Origin: Marsupella aquatica
Lineage: Eukaryota; Marchantiophyta
DNA: 64,000 nt
Direction: 5' to 3'
NCBI GenBank assembly: GCA_973895155.1
Contig: OZ316891.1
Coordinates: forward strand, 30,380,001-30,444,000
In this document: positions 24,701-34,960 of the stretch, one piece after another
How positions within the stretch are numbered: position 1 is the stretch's first letter
Layout of the letters: every line of letters begins with the position of its first letter
Program-made: the position numbers and the translations under genes
The notes under the pieces: model-generated
What the model saw: the letters and a program-made list of their open reading frames with translations, nothing else
What the model was told of the DNA's origin: nothing
Databases searched by the model: none

Positions 24701-26417
24701 TTGCTATCTTCAGGCCACTGGCTGAATAAAGACCATTAATTACCTCCTGCTGGAAGTGAATCATCGTACCAAGTCAACAAAGAGTCTAAGCACTTCATTA
24801 CTCCCGAGATAAGAACAAACACAGGGTCCTTATTTGTCTGCCGAAGCTGCTCCCCTAGAGTATCCAGGCAAATTTTCACCAAATTGGTGACATTTTCTTC
24901 GTCAAAGTTGGCAGGAAAGTACTCCACCAGGTAGCCCAATAAAATGAGAATGTTCGATCTCACTGTTAAAACAAGTACATAGAGCGAGTTAGTCCAGCTG
25001 GGTTGGCATGCATCCCATCCTCATGCTGAAGTAGGAATGCCGAATTATAATTTTAAGACAAGCGATCATTGCTGTCTTCCTTTATGGCTAAAACGCCGTG
25101 TTCGAGCTCTCAGATGTCATTGCACTTCGAAAGAAAAGCCAAAGATGTCACTTGACTCTCGAGCTGCGTTGCAGACGATGTAGACAGCTCAAATGCAAAA
25201 ATGGGAAACGTACGAGTCCCAGAAGTCTTCGCCCTCCTGTACTCCAGTAATAACATCTCTGCCATGCTCCAATCCACTGTGAAAAAGGTGGAGTTTTTCT
25301 GCACAGCATTTGACTCCAGCATCGACAAGAGAGGAGATAGAGCAGCAGCTTGGACCGCTTTGGCGTGATCTCTCCGAAATACACTGAGGCATCTTTCCTG
25401 AAAAATATATTGCAGCAGTCGGTCTCACTGAAGTGAGCTCATTCGCTAGCATTTCAGGCTCTTGGGCTGTTCGTCAGGGAACAGATATAAAAAGTTGCAG
25501 GATATCGTGAAGCAACCAAGACAGATTGAACGAATGAAGTATTAAGTCCATGTAGTACACATTGGGCAAAAGAGAGGGACGTGGTTTTCAACGCGAACAG
25601 AAATTCGCGTACTGGTAAGAGAAGGAGACTGGAGTAGCTCCGAGGCTCTCTGATCAAAACTGAATATCTTGCAACTTATCCAGCCGACAACTGATTCCAT
25701 AAAATAGATAAGACTCCAAGTTGCAACGAAAAAAGTCCGGGTAAAATAGTCTTTCGAGTCCGGAATCCGGTGACGACACAGCCTTGCTAAACACCCCTGC
25801 CTGAGAAATATCAAGGCTCTACGTACTTCAACCTCCCAATTCTGAAAACCATGAGTTATAATGCGTGGAGCGAAAGAGAGGTGTGGACCAGAGGTTTGAA
25901 GAGATCAAGCAAGGACTTCAAAACGATTCGAATTATCGTCCACGGGACCTCATATGGTACACGAGAGAACACAGAGAATACAAAACGGCAGATGCCAAAT
26001 CTTCAACCAAAGTATACCAAGGGAGAAATAAAATAAAATCAGTCAGAAAAATTCTACGCGGGTGCAATGGTAGCGGAAGAGAGATAATTAGCAGACCTTT
26101 ATGACCGCAGCATGAGGGAAAACGCGGTCGCCAATCTGCTCGACGAACTCGGCCAGAAACGTACAGCAAGCCTCTCTCGCTTTGACGACCGTCCTCTCCT
26201 TGACGGCGAGGAGCAACTCCAACACGTCGAAGATTCCATTCTCCTTGTCAAAAATAATGGCGATTGAAAACGACTCGTCTTCTTCCGAGACGGCTTGCTT
26301 GCATAGATCAAAGACATCGGCGACCAGGGAGTTGAGATCAGACGACACTGACCCGGCGCGGACTACTTCGGCTTCTTCTTTCAAAGAGGTCATGCAAAGC
26401 ACAAGCTTCTGATCCAT
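4602..26417 (-). CDS. PRKDC: DNA-dependent protein kinase catalytic subunit (DNA-PKcs), about 33 exons
   Basis: DNA-PKcs is a giant PIKK-family Ser/Thr kinase. With Ku70/80 it holds and processes DNA double-strand ends during non-homologous end joining in the nucleus. The spliced product here is roughly 4,000 residues (human 4,128) and is collinear with the human protein end to end. Examples: GLRYPPLASVAMDGLERW for human GLSYTPLAEVGLNALEEW; an exon ending VWL joining DSLLPRVVELAL; VTRQLFNEF..QLIHWYTSN; PLISGHYKLLSVTIRNA. The ATG at 26415-26417 is preferred because exon 1 (to 26097, donor GT) splices in phase to VFRRDHAKAVQ and matches the family N-terminus. The kinase has the VKGGEDIR lysine, GDRHLAN catalytic loop and DFG, and the FATC ends DPNLLGRIWTGWQAWV. 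All in-phase exons are open, so I see no sign of a pseudogene. Flowering-plant models lack the gene. It points away from HISN3. Confidence 0.95.
9935..10475 (-). other. PRKDC: DNA-PKcs exon 28: SQ/TQ cluster (ABCDE-like region)
   Basis: The exon runs from acceptor GGCCAG (start 10475) to donor G|GTAAGG (end 9935). It begins with APLSDCEFHEHTI, collinear with human HPLSECEFQEYTI. Then, at about 10100-10360, come eleven SQ or TQ sites in about 90 residues, including FSQSQ, LSQ, SSQ, STLTQTQ, STQASQ, RTQ and TTQ. In human DNA-PKcs this position is the Thr2609 cluster, phosphorylated in trans and by ATM/ATR to open the kinase and release DNA ends. The exon ends RRYRIG, joining ELPDIEIK as in human YRHGDLPDIQIK. 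Confidence 0.85.
10591..14675 (-). other. PRKDC: DNA-PKcs exon 27: 4.07-kb uninterrupted exon (HEAT/M-HEAT region)
   Basis: One open frame of more than 1,350 codons covers the region aligned with roughly human residues 1,430-2,560. The donor at 10591 (CTTAAG|GTATAG) is clear. The acceptor is either near 14660 (TTCAG|GA) or near 14675 (GGCAG|GA); both are in phase. The segment NTLSSQYFAGAGLSQEP aligns with the human Ser2056 (PQR) autophosphorylation cluster and keeps two SQ sites. The exon is far longer than any exon in the 5' half of the gene. Confidence 0.85.
17306..18022 (-). other. 717-bp DNA-PKcs intron with coding-like stretches of unknown origin
   Basis: The flanking exons join in phase as VWL-DSLLPRVVELAL, matching human IFLDVFLPRVTELAL without a gap. 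Yet the intron holds two same-strand open stretches with protein-like composition: 17871-17662 (containing EELQVDFYESSHDALVIYSS) and 17622-17359 (containing KDAFDRQMMRLKDVRVHRM). I do not recognise either. They could be a captured gene fragment, an alternative cassette or chance. Confidence 0.35.
18786..19032 (-). other. PRKDC: U12-type AT-AC intron in DNA-PKcs
   Basis: The 5' end reads AAG|ATATCCTCAT, the minor-spliceosome AT-AC donor form. The 3' end reads TTCTTAACAATATATCAC|A, with a U12-like branch site (TTCTTAAC) whose adenosine lies about 11 nt before the AC. No AG acceptor fits, because an in-frame TAA blocks every upstream start. This join gives GLRYPPLASVAMDGLERW, collinear with the human protein. 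Confidence 0.82.
20635..20793. repeat. 80-bp tandem duplication in a DNA-PKcs intron
   Basis: Two copies (20635-20714 and 20715-20793) begin 'ggcactccaaa/gtccagata' and end 'caattcgacttaa'. They differ at only a few positions, so the duplication is recent. It lies in the ~785-bp intron between exons 13 and 14. Confidence 0.9.
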
Positions 26418-27057
26418 TTCGCTAGCGCGATTCGCAGCTGGTGCGATCCACGCTACCGCTCACCTCACCAGCCTGTGCTCAGCTAAGTAGGCGTGTGAAC
26501 ATCTCAAGCGCATTCTCTACAATCTCCGACAAATCCATCCTCGCAGATAAACCTCACCATTGCAGGAAGGACTTCAAGTCACCAGGAGCGGGTGAAGATC
26601 GTTCGCAAATTCTCGAAGACCTCCGGGACAACAATCCCTACAGACAAACCTTTAAATTACACATTTTCAGGCGCGGCAAAAGGGCCTATCATTTACAAAT
26701 TCGAGATTCAAATGCAATCAGTCGACAGTTACTGCCGAATTCCATGTGAGTGATATTCATACCCTCGATTATTCTGCGTTAGCTCCCCGCTTCGTCCCAT
26801 GATGAAGGCTAGTCCAAGCTTCTTTCGTCAAGAGCTCAACTTCAATCACTATGTATGTTTACACCCTCGATTATTCTGCCTCAGCTCTAAGTTCATCCCA
26901 GAAGAAAGCAAGTCTACATTAACTCTGTCAAGAGCTCAAATTCCATCACTACCGACATTCACACACCGTCGATTACTCTGACTGACCTGTCCGCTCCATC
27001 ACATGAAGAAAGCTAGTCTATATTTCTTCTTTGCCAATAGCTCAAATTCCATCTCAC
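26418..27057. promoter_or_regulatory. DNA-PKcs 5' flank with three degenerate ~105-bp repeats
   Basis: This stretch lies between the DNA-PKcs start codon and the left arm of the inverted repeat. From about 26745 to 27057 there are three diverged tandem units. Each has an 'accctcgattattctg'-like start, 'gaagaaagc.agtct' in the middle and 'agagctcaaattccatc' at the end. No TATA box is obvious. The native DNA-PKcs promoter or 5' UTR must lie here or in the adjacent repeat arm. Confidence 0.6.
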
Positions 27058-28010
27058 CAGCCATATGATCCATTCTCCTGATGCTTCGACGGAATCATAA
27101 CTCCGTCACGATCACTTCAAACTCCAACCCGTTCGCATTCTCAAAGTCGAATGATAATGTAGCGATCGATCGAAACTCGATCGATTTTCTTGTCCTTCGA
27201 GACCAAAGATCATCAGATCGACCTCAACGAACGGTTTTCTCGGCGTTTCTGAATTTTTCTCATGCCGCCAGTTTTCCACAGGAATGCTTTTCGTGCCTCT
27301 GTACAAGAAGTCATGGATGCTTGTCCATCTTACTCTTTGCCATCGAATTCTTCACAATTCTTCACAGAGACGACGCATCAACTAGAAAAGAACGACATGA
27401 GGGACAAATTGATTGAGATGAGTTTGGCGGGAGAAAGGAGGGAGCGAATCGAAAGTGTGCCCTTGTGAGTGAGACCTAATTAACGCTATTGTTAGGGGTC
27501 CCATTACAAACTCCAACCCAATTGTGTGGAAATTGTGAGAACAATTTCAATTGCACTCACCTATTGAGTTTCAATTGCACTCACCTATTGAGTTTTAATT
27601 GCACTCACTTATTGAGTTTAATGATCAACTAGCCCAATGCCTTTCAGATACACTGTCCACCCCAATTTGTGTTAATGTCACTCATTGCTTAGCCCATTAA
27701 ATTAGCCCTTTAAATTTTAAGTCACATAAAATAGTGCGAGTCATATTATTTGAGGTGTCTAACTAATTAGAGTCAACAAAGAAGTCACAGTGTTGGTCTC
27801 ACTAATTATAGAACCCATGTGAAGCTTCTTCCAAAATCTCTAGCAGCACGATGAGCCACATCACCAATAGCAGTCACAAATAGCAAAATGTGGTTTTGCA
27901 AGAAAAACAAATCCCAATGATTTGTGTTTGTGGCATGGCTAAGAAAAAGAGTTAGACCTAATGAGTGTAAAAACAATACAATGATGAAGAGTGACACTTG
28001 AAATAAACAA
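27058..28010 (-). repeat. Left arm of ~0.93-kb inverted repeat (copy of HISN3 5' region plus element sequence)
   Basis: Reverse-complement match to 55270-56198, near-identical over the outer ~450 bp and slightly diverged further in. It contains the HISN3 promoter side and the stretch around the first HISN3 start codon (minus strand GGAGAATGGATCATAT). In this arm the copied promoter points toward the DNA-PKcs gene. The copied ATG opens a reading frame of 24 codons before a stop. A ~25-bp unit 'ttgcactcacctattgagtt' occurs three times here (about 27550-27620) but twice in the right arm. Confidence 0.92.
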
Positions 28011-29089
28011 TTAGTTCGTGGACCCCTTGGCTAATTGACAACATCGTTATCACAAGTAGTTGTCAAAATCAGGCCTTTTCGCTATATGCTACCAATTTTT
28101 CAAACTACGAGAGTCAAAATTCAATCCGTGGCAAGTATCATAGAATTGTATCAGTTCGTTGAGTTCAAGTTCGGAGCATGGCTAGCAGTGTACCTTAATT
28201 GCAAAGGGCCGGAATTCTTACACTAGGGGCCAATTACCCTTTAACAAGGAAATTATCAAGTTAGTTATTAGTTATTATTTGTTATATGAATTTTTTTTTA
28301 AAATCTTTGAATTTAAGTTTTAAAATTGGAAATGTAACTAAAACAGTTACATAGTGCAATTTTAACCGTCTTGCTCTTTGCATTTCTAATTTTTTACTTT
28401 TCTTTTTACGGCATGGCGTCCCAAAATTTACACCCAAATTGACATAAACACGAATGAAAACTGTAAATTTGATTCACAAAACTGATGAGTCTTGTTTGTT
28501 GTGGTTGTTGTTGACATGGCACACTCTAGTGCCAGGGATTTTGGAAGGGACCTCTCATGGGGTCCGTAAAGAATAGGGTTAAGAAATTCTCTTAATCGAT
28601 ATATCAGTGTTTGCATTATATTTTTGAATTTTTTAAAATAGTACCAGTTGTAGGAATGCTTGGATTCTCTCGAGGATTCTCTAAGGTCTCCAATTTTGTG
28701 AGAATTTTTTGTATATAACTGCAATTTACATATTGTTGTAAGGGTGATTTATGTAACTTATGATTTATGTATGGATTAGTATCATGTGCAATTGTGCTGA
28801 TTGTCATAGAGTCATGGACAAGGATTGAGGAGCTAGGAAAACACTCTTTGTGGAGTTGTGATCATTTTCTCTATTGCTACCCAAATATGCCTCACTTCAC
28901 CCAGATGTCTTCATTGCCACATGCTCCCAGCCAACAGCAGTTCCAAAGGAACCCTTGGCAAAGCCAACCTGAGTTTTTGTGGGTCAGTAGTTCTCATGAT
29001 ACTTTTTAAGGTTACTCATTTATGGGCTTAATTCACCATAAATCTCTGACTTCCACCCTATAAATAATTCTGATCAACAATTTTGTCAA
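28011..29089. other. AT-rich spacer with a dispersed-repeat copy
   Basis: No gene is seen. About 28430-28590 is a copy of the repeat noted near 4030-4110, with 'gacatggcacactctagtgcc' followed by 'gggattttggaagggacctct'. The region leads into the DUF7869-type pseudogene. Confidence 0.45.
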
Positions 29090-30479
29090 GGGAGTTACCG
29101 TTGATCATCTGAAGCATAGAGATTGCTTAAAAGCTTGGTCGATGCACCAACTCATTGCCAAGGATGGCAACTTGTTGTCTTTCCACAACATCAGGCAAGT
29201 TGTGGGAGAGAACACATCTCCAACAAGTGGCAAGCGGTCCTACATTCATAAAAGTAGGAAAAAAAATAGTCCATTTTCCTAGACATCTAGAAAAGACATC
29301 TCTGGCACGTCAAGATGTGTTGTTAATAAACACAAAGGACTGTTGTAGTGAACATTGTTGCCAATATTTAGACCGCAACTTGGCTATGGTAATTAGGCAA
29401 AAGTGATGGTCAAAATCTTTTGCGGAGCATAAGGAGGAGGAAACCAAGGCTATTAAAAATACAAAATATTTGGGTACTGGCAAAAGGATTCTAGCAATGG
29501 AGGGCAAAGTATTGTGCTTGGAGGCATGGAGAATCATTCATTCAAGAGGAAAGACTCAATTTTATGCCTTGAAGAGGACTATGATGGCTGGACTGAACAT
29601 AGGTACCCATGGTAATGCTGGAAAAAGGCGTATGTCCGAGAAAGTATCTCAAGCGTTCATATCAATGAAAGAGATTATTGAGGAGGCAGCTGATCATCAT
29701 CCAACCAAGTTGAGAACCACGATAGATATTACAAAGATGGTTTTGAGGGAATTGCCAACCAATCTTACTTGGGAGAATACTAGAAACAGGGTTAATGTTG
29801 TCAACAAGGAGGCTGGTCTTCCTCCAATTTCCCAACCCACCTTGAGTCATCTACATCAAATATATTTCAGGGAGTTCTCGCGTCACAAAAACGGCAACAA
29901 CTTTTCAAAGTGTACAACTTGTAGTGAGTTGCTTAAAAGGAAAGCAAACCTTACAAGAGCTAAGGAAGAGTTAGAGGGCCTAAGGCATGAGGAGGATGAA
30001 CATCACCAAGACCACACACAATAAAGAATCCTAAACTATAATACAAGGTTGCGCCCATTTATATAGTGGTCGTCATTCAAATATAGAGTGTCCAAAAAAA
30101 GATTCCAGCAAAAGAGGAAGGAATAAATAAAAGATAATAAAGTTTAGTGTGAATGAAAGGGGAAAGAACACTCTGCAAAAAGAAATAGTGAAATGAGACG
30201 ACTAAAAAGGGAAATGAAATAAGCCCATGCAAGCACAAGGATCAATGTAGATCCCTCTACTTTCCATCAATGCATAAGTGAGAACAAGATGTTGTTTTCA
30301 ATGCAAGTCAAAAATGTACTATTTATCCTCCATAGCTTTTGTGATAACTATCAAAAACTATAATACACTATGACATCAATTTATACCATGGTCATTTTTT
30401 AAAATTGCCCCACCGTTTTGGGTGAAAAAAATCAAAACTGGAAAAAATTGAACCACTAAGACAAAAAAAACTCAAGTGG

Positions 30480-30960
30480 AAACTCAAGCCGTCACTTGGA
30501 TTGCAGTGCCACAAAGTCAGCACCAAGCCGCTGCAAGTCGCGATCCCCCCCGTCGCCGGCCAGCCCTGCCTAGCTCGCGACCGCCCACGCTGGGGCAGGG
30601 CTGGCTGGCTCCGCCCTCTACCTCCCAGGCCCCCTTTTGCATCCCCACCTCGTGGCCTCTCCTCCCGACTCCCTCCTGCCTCCCAGCCCCGCTCTCCCCG
30701 GCCTCTCGCCCTCTTGCCTCTCTAACCCTGCTCTCCTCTTTTGCCCTGACTCTCCCTCCTCGCGCTCCCCCACTCAACCCTAAATCCCTGCCTCGATGAC
30801 CCATCCGATCCCCGCCCTCGCCCTTGCCAGGACTTGGTCTTGGTCTTGCCCTTGCCTGGACTCAGTCTCACCCTTGGACTCTGTCTTGCGTTTTGGTCTC
30901 GGACTCATGCCTAGACCGAGGACCGGGTTCCTACTGGGGATCATTCAAATTTGTAGGGCA
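30480..30960. other. GC-rich, pyrimidine-biased insert
   Basis: This block is strongly C/T-rich on the plus strand (many cctccc and ccttgcc runs) within AT-rich surroundings, with abrupt edges near 30480 and 30960. The open frames in it are Pro/Ser/Leu-rich on one strand and Gly/Arg-rich on the other, as expected from composition alone. It interrupts the DUF7869-type gene. Origin unknown. Confidence 0.6.
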
Positions 30961-31019
30961 CAAAAAATAAGAAAATCTGGTAGAAGAAAGGAATATAAAT
31001 AAGTAAATTTTAGTTTAGT

Positions 31020-31834
31020 ATGACAACAACATCTTTTTACTTCACAATATCTTTCACATAACAAACCATTTGGCACCACATCATCTTTTTATTCATGACA
31101 TCTTTCACATAACATCTTTGGCAAAACGACTTCTTTTTTGTTAGTTACGCCAATTTTTTACTTGACAAAAACTATTTACTTGATGACAACGTTTTACTTG
31201 ACGACATGTTTGGTAAAATGACTTTTTTTAAACTACGTCTTTTACTTGACAACATCTTTCACATAACTACATCTTTGAATTGGCAAAACAACTTCATTGT
31301 TCTTAACAACATGGTTTTATTGCACGACATCTTGGGCGATACGACATCTTTTGTGTAATGTATGGGTATTGAGCTATTTTGTACTTAACAAAACCTTTGG
31401 CATAACGCGTTACGCAACACGACCTCTATTTCTTCCACAACCTCTTGGCCGAGATGACATCTTTCTTCTCAACAACCTCTTGGCCAACACGACATCTTTT
31501 GTTCTCATCGACTTCTTGGCTGACACGACATCTTTTGTTCTCACCGACATCTTTTGTTTTCAACGACATCTGGGGCGACACAACATCTTTTGTTCTCACC
31601 GACATCTTGGCCGAGATGACATCTTTTGTTTTCAACGACATCTTGGGCGACACGGCATCTTTCGTTCTCAACAACATCTTGGGCGACACGACATCTTTCT
31701 TCTCAATGACCTCTTGGCCGACACGTCATCTTTCTTCTCAACAACCTCTTGGCCAACACGACATCTTTTGTTCTCAAAAATATCTTGGTCGTCACGACAT
31801 CTTTTGTGCAACGCACGGGTATTGAGCTAGTGTG
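31020..31834. repeat. 36-bp tandem repeat array (about 31430-31810) with related degenerate flank
   Basis: The unit is close to 'gttctcaacgacatcttgg' followed by 'ccgacacgacatctttt' (36 bp). There are about ten diverged copies; because 36 is divisible by three, all frames stay open. The array is framed by a direct repeat of 'cgacatctttt' plus 'gggtattgagcta' (about 31337-31375 and 31795-31830). 31020-31330 has looser versions of the same words (acatctttcacataac, ttttacttgac). Confidence 0.85.
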
Positions 31835-34329
31835 CTATCATACCTGGAGATATGAGTCCATCCATCGTCCAAAGGAAGTGTTATGCCTTATTCATGATAA
31901 GATAGATCATTCAAAGATAACTCTCCCAAGAATGCCCTTCAATCCTAAGCATTGGATGGTGCCCAAAAGTTCCCAATTACTGTCACTGGTATCCTTACTC
32001 ATGGTCATGGTCCCAAGGCCATATAGCCCAATATCATGTTGGAGTGTGGTAAGGTGATGTCAACATCACTAGTGGGTCAATTGATTCAATACTAAGGATG
32101 TTGGAAAACCCAAATCCAATGATCAAATAACTTGTGGAGGGGCCAAACTTGACAAGTCTTTTTAAAGAAATCCTTTTTGAGAGAAAAGATATCTTGGAGG
32201 CAAGTGTCCTTAGAGAATTTGAGGATGACATAATTGCCTACATCTCAAGCCTAGGTATTTTACTCACAATCCTTTTATTATTAATAATATAATCTCACAC
32301 ACGTACACTGACACTCTACTTTGTGTAGTTGTTGCTCCTCGTAGCCAAGGTTTCATTAATAGGGTGTAAACCGTAAACCCTACATTGGGGTTTAGGGTTT
32401 GACTAGGGTTTTATTTAAAAGCTTTTTGGCTTCTTATCTTGTACGATTTACTCAGTCACAATCCTTTAATATAAGCTTAGTCTACTTTTATGTTATGTAG
32501 TTGTTGGCTTTTCGTAGCAAACTAAGGTTCCATTATGGTCTAAACCCTAAACCTTACATTGGGGTTTAGAGTTTCACTATCTTCTTTTGTATGCATGAAA
32601 TTCTGGGATTGTCCTAGGTTACATTGTGAAGCAGCACCTGAGGCACCAAAGTTCAGGCCCATTCCACGAGTATTGAAGTTACAACTGGATAATTGTGCCT
32701 CAGACAACAAGATCAAATATATGATGACTTATTTGTCATTGTTGACGGCAAGGGAGGTGTTTGAAGAGGTTCATCTTGGTTTTATGGTGGTTGGGCATAC
32801 TCATGAGGACGTTGACGGTATGTTCGGGCATTTTTCAGAGTCTATGACGCATAACCCCACATACTCATTGCTTGAGTTAATGTCCTTGTTCATGAGAGCA
32901 AGGACACCCAATGCAGTCCCCCATTTCCTACAAGAGGTCCCAAATTTCAAAAGCTAGTTTAGCTCCATTCATGTTGAAGGGGCCTGAGGCATTGGTGGGG
33001 CATTTAAAACCCAGGTTGTTTAGGTTCTATGTTCGTCATGATAGTATGCCATGCTTTCCAATACAAAATGAAGTCAACTGATCAAGGATGGTTACCCAAG
33101 GAAGGTATTGAAATGTGGTCATGGAAAGATGACAAAAGCCCTCACATCCCAATTGGGGTGCCCAAACGGCTACTAGTGATGGAGTTGAATATGCTCCCTA
33201 AAATGCTGACAGGGTTGAAGAAGCATGTGTCATTCTTTGAGTTTATTCTAAAGCGAACCACAAAGGAAGAACCAAAGTGACGTTGGACAACTCTCATCAA
33301 TTATTGGAATGACATTGTAAATACTATACAGGGTGAGCAGGTGCAATATGAACCCGAAGGTGCACACAACTTGGAATACAGGTTTTGGCCTTTATCAATA
33401 TGGAGAGAGCACATTCCACCAAAATATCAAAATGTGGCATGTGAGTTGGAGGCAATAGTGGATTATTTGGGACCTGCAAAAGATAAACCTCCTGAGAGTT
33501 TTAACCCTAGGGTTGATGTCGTGAAGGGCTATTATGTGTTGGTACGGCCGGACGACTCAGACGTGAATGTTTAATATCCCGTCCATATGGGGTTAGTTGT
33601 TACAGATGTGATAGAAGGACCAGTGAATGAACAAAACTTTCTTACTCATGTATGTGGCATTGAGTGGTTTAGACCATTTATGGCAAAGAAGCCACGTGGT
33701 CAATCAGACTGGCAACCATGAGAGCGATGGGCAGATTCTTGGGATAAGAAATGAGAACGTGATCCAACTCCAATATACAAGGAAGCTGAGACAATATATG
33801 TTTCCTCTGCCTTGTGGTGTTTCAAAGCATGCAAAGGACCAGTGACAAGGTTGGTTGGAATTCCAAAGAATGTTGCTGCCAAGGCAAGAGACTATCTCTT
33901 GACATGCATAGCAAGTGAAAAATCCTAGACGGTAATGAAGTTGGTAGTTTAGCACACAGTTTAAAAGGGAACTCAAAATAGTAGTAGCCAGAGAACTCAA
34001 GTTTAGACAAGTCTTATTGTCTAAGGGTGGGTTCCCACCAAGAGTTATTTTCTAAACTACATTTGTTAAATCAAAAGTTAACAGGCGCAGGGTTCCCGCA
34101 CTAGTAGAAACCGGGGCAATTTAGACCAAACCTTATAGGACTAAGGCCACTAAGTCCTTTTTGGCAACCTTAAATGACTCGAAACCATTGCCACGGTTCA
34201 CATGAACACTACAAAAGACTGTGAGTGCTTTTTGGTTTTGGATAAGACTATGAAAAGTACCCTTCTTTGTGAATGTATGAACACTCTAGCACATGATGGG
34301 TTGTAGGGTTTAGTTGTGGGCTTTAATTT

Positions 34330-34960
34330 GATAATGGGCATATGGGGGGGGGGCACAATTCATTTGACGACCTCTTTACCAACATCCCGCTAACTTGAAC
34401 ACGGACAAACGGCGTAAATGTTGAAATTCCCTAATTTTGAATATACTCCATAGTGGGTTTGGGGGGGTTTAGGGCTCAAGGGTGGGCCAGTTACATGCGA
34501 AGGGTGTGGGGGTTCACCACTAAAGGGGTTTAGGGGGGTTTATATGCCAAGGGTGGGCCGGTTAGGTCTCAAGGGGGTGGGGGTCAGTAAAGGGGGTTTA
34601 GGGTCAGAGAACACTCAATTGAAATAGTGATGCAGCGATTTAGGGTAAACGAACAGGGACCGTGGACCCTAACTTGTTTGCTGCCTTGGGAGGATTTGGA
34701 GAGCTGGAGGCAACATGCTTCATTGATCCTGAGCTTGCAAGCGGCGCTCTAAAACGGCCTGTGGCATTGCAAAAATAGTCTGGCCACAGTCGAGTTGTCA
34801 AGACATTTAGGGGGTTTATATGTCAAGGTGTGGGGGTGGCTGAGTTTTCACTAAAGGGGGTTTAGGGGGGGTTTATATGTCAAGGGTGGAGGGTTGAGAT
34901 GTCAAGGGTGGGGGGTTTAGGGTTAAGGGGATGGGGGGTTTAGGGACCATTGGATGGAGT
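34330..34960. repeat. G-rich subterminal region with telomere-like TTTAGGG words
   Basis: The left subterminal part of the CACTA has many 'ggggtttagggg' and 'aagggtggg' words, so TTTAGGG recurs irregularly. Strand asymmetry is strong (G on plus). It may be a transposase-binding region or form G-quadruplexes. It is not a regular telomeric array. Confidence 0.6.

Larger units (their letters stand above)
14964..26417 (-). other. PRKDC: DNA-PKcs exon map, intron-rich 5' half (exons 1-26, HEAT-repeat solenoid)
   Basis: Exons from splice signals plus protein similarity (minus strand, in order): 26417-26097, 25397-25214, 24962-24744, 24582-24493, 24193-24100, 23943-23880, 23754-23695, 23127-22949, 22678-22551, 22360-22225, 22123-21785, 21295-21163, 21115-21004, 20219-20191, about 20152-20032, 19905-19704, about 19436-19324, 19277-19033, 18785-18518, 18212-18023, 17305-17186, 16910-16837, 16653-16511, 16262-16199, 15924-15708, 15176-14964. 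Phases agree across these joins except around exons 15-17 (19.3-20.15 kb), where a boundary is wrong or a small exon is missing. Exon 14 is only 29 nt. Intron 18 (18786-19032) is U12-type AT-AC; the others look like GT-AG. Confidence 0.75.
29090..33928 (+). pseudogene. DUF7869-type transposase-like gene, split and decayed
   Basis: The N-terminal part (about 29330-30024) has CCSEHCCQYL, then TQFYALKRTMMAGLNIGTHG, and the Cys pair of FSKCTTCSELLKRKANL. This is the usual order in these proteins. After an unrelated block, 31850-32250 resumes with LCLIHDKIDHSKITLPRMP. 32630-32950 holds LQLDNCASDNKIKYMM and the family hallmark LGFMVVGHTHEDVDGMF. 33340-33928 is the C-terminal part with GYYVLVRP and GPVTRLVGIPKN, ending TAG. 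Stops and frame changes break it (for example after IRQK near 29405). It is a mobile-element-like gene of unknown mechanism, known to me from many lineages. The DUF number is from memory. Confidence 0.65.

Noticed and set aside
30476-30999. Proline-rich and glycine/arginine-rich open frames
   Set aside because: They reflect the C/T-rich composition of the block and overlap on both strands with no family resemblance.
31430-31815. CRISPR-like array of 36-bp repeats
   Set aside because: There are no unique spacers; units are contiguous and diverged, and the setting is a plant nuclear genome. It is a minisatellite.
31297-31830. 177-codon repetitive open frame as a protein gene
   Set aside because: The frame is open only because the 36-bp unit lacks stops; the opposite strand is equally open and no flanking gene structure exists.
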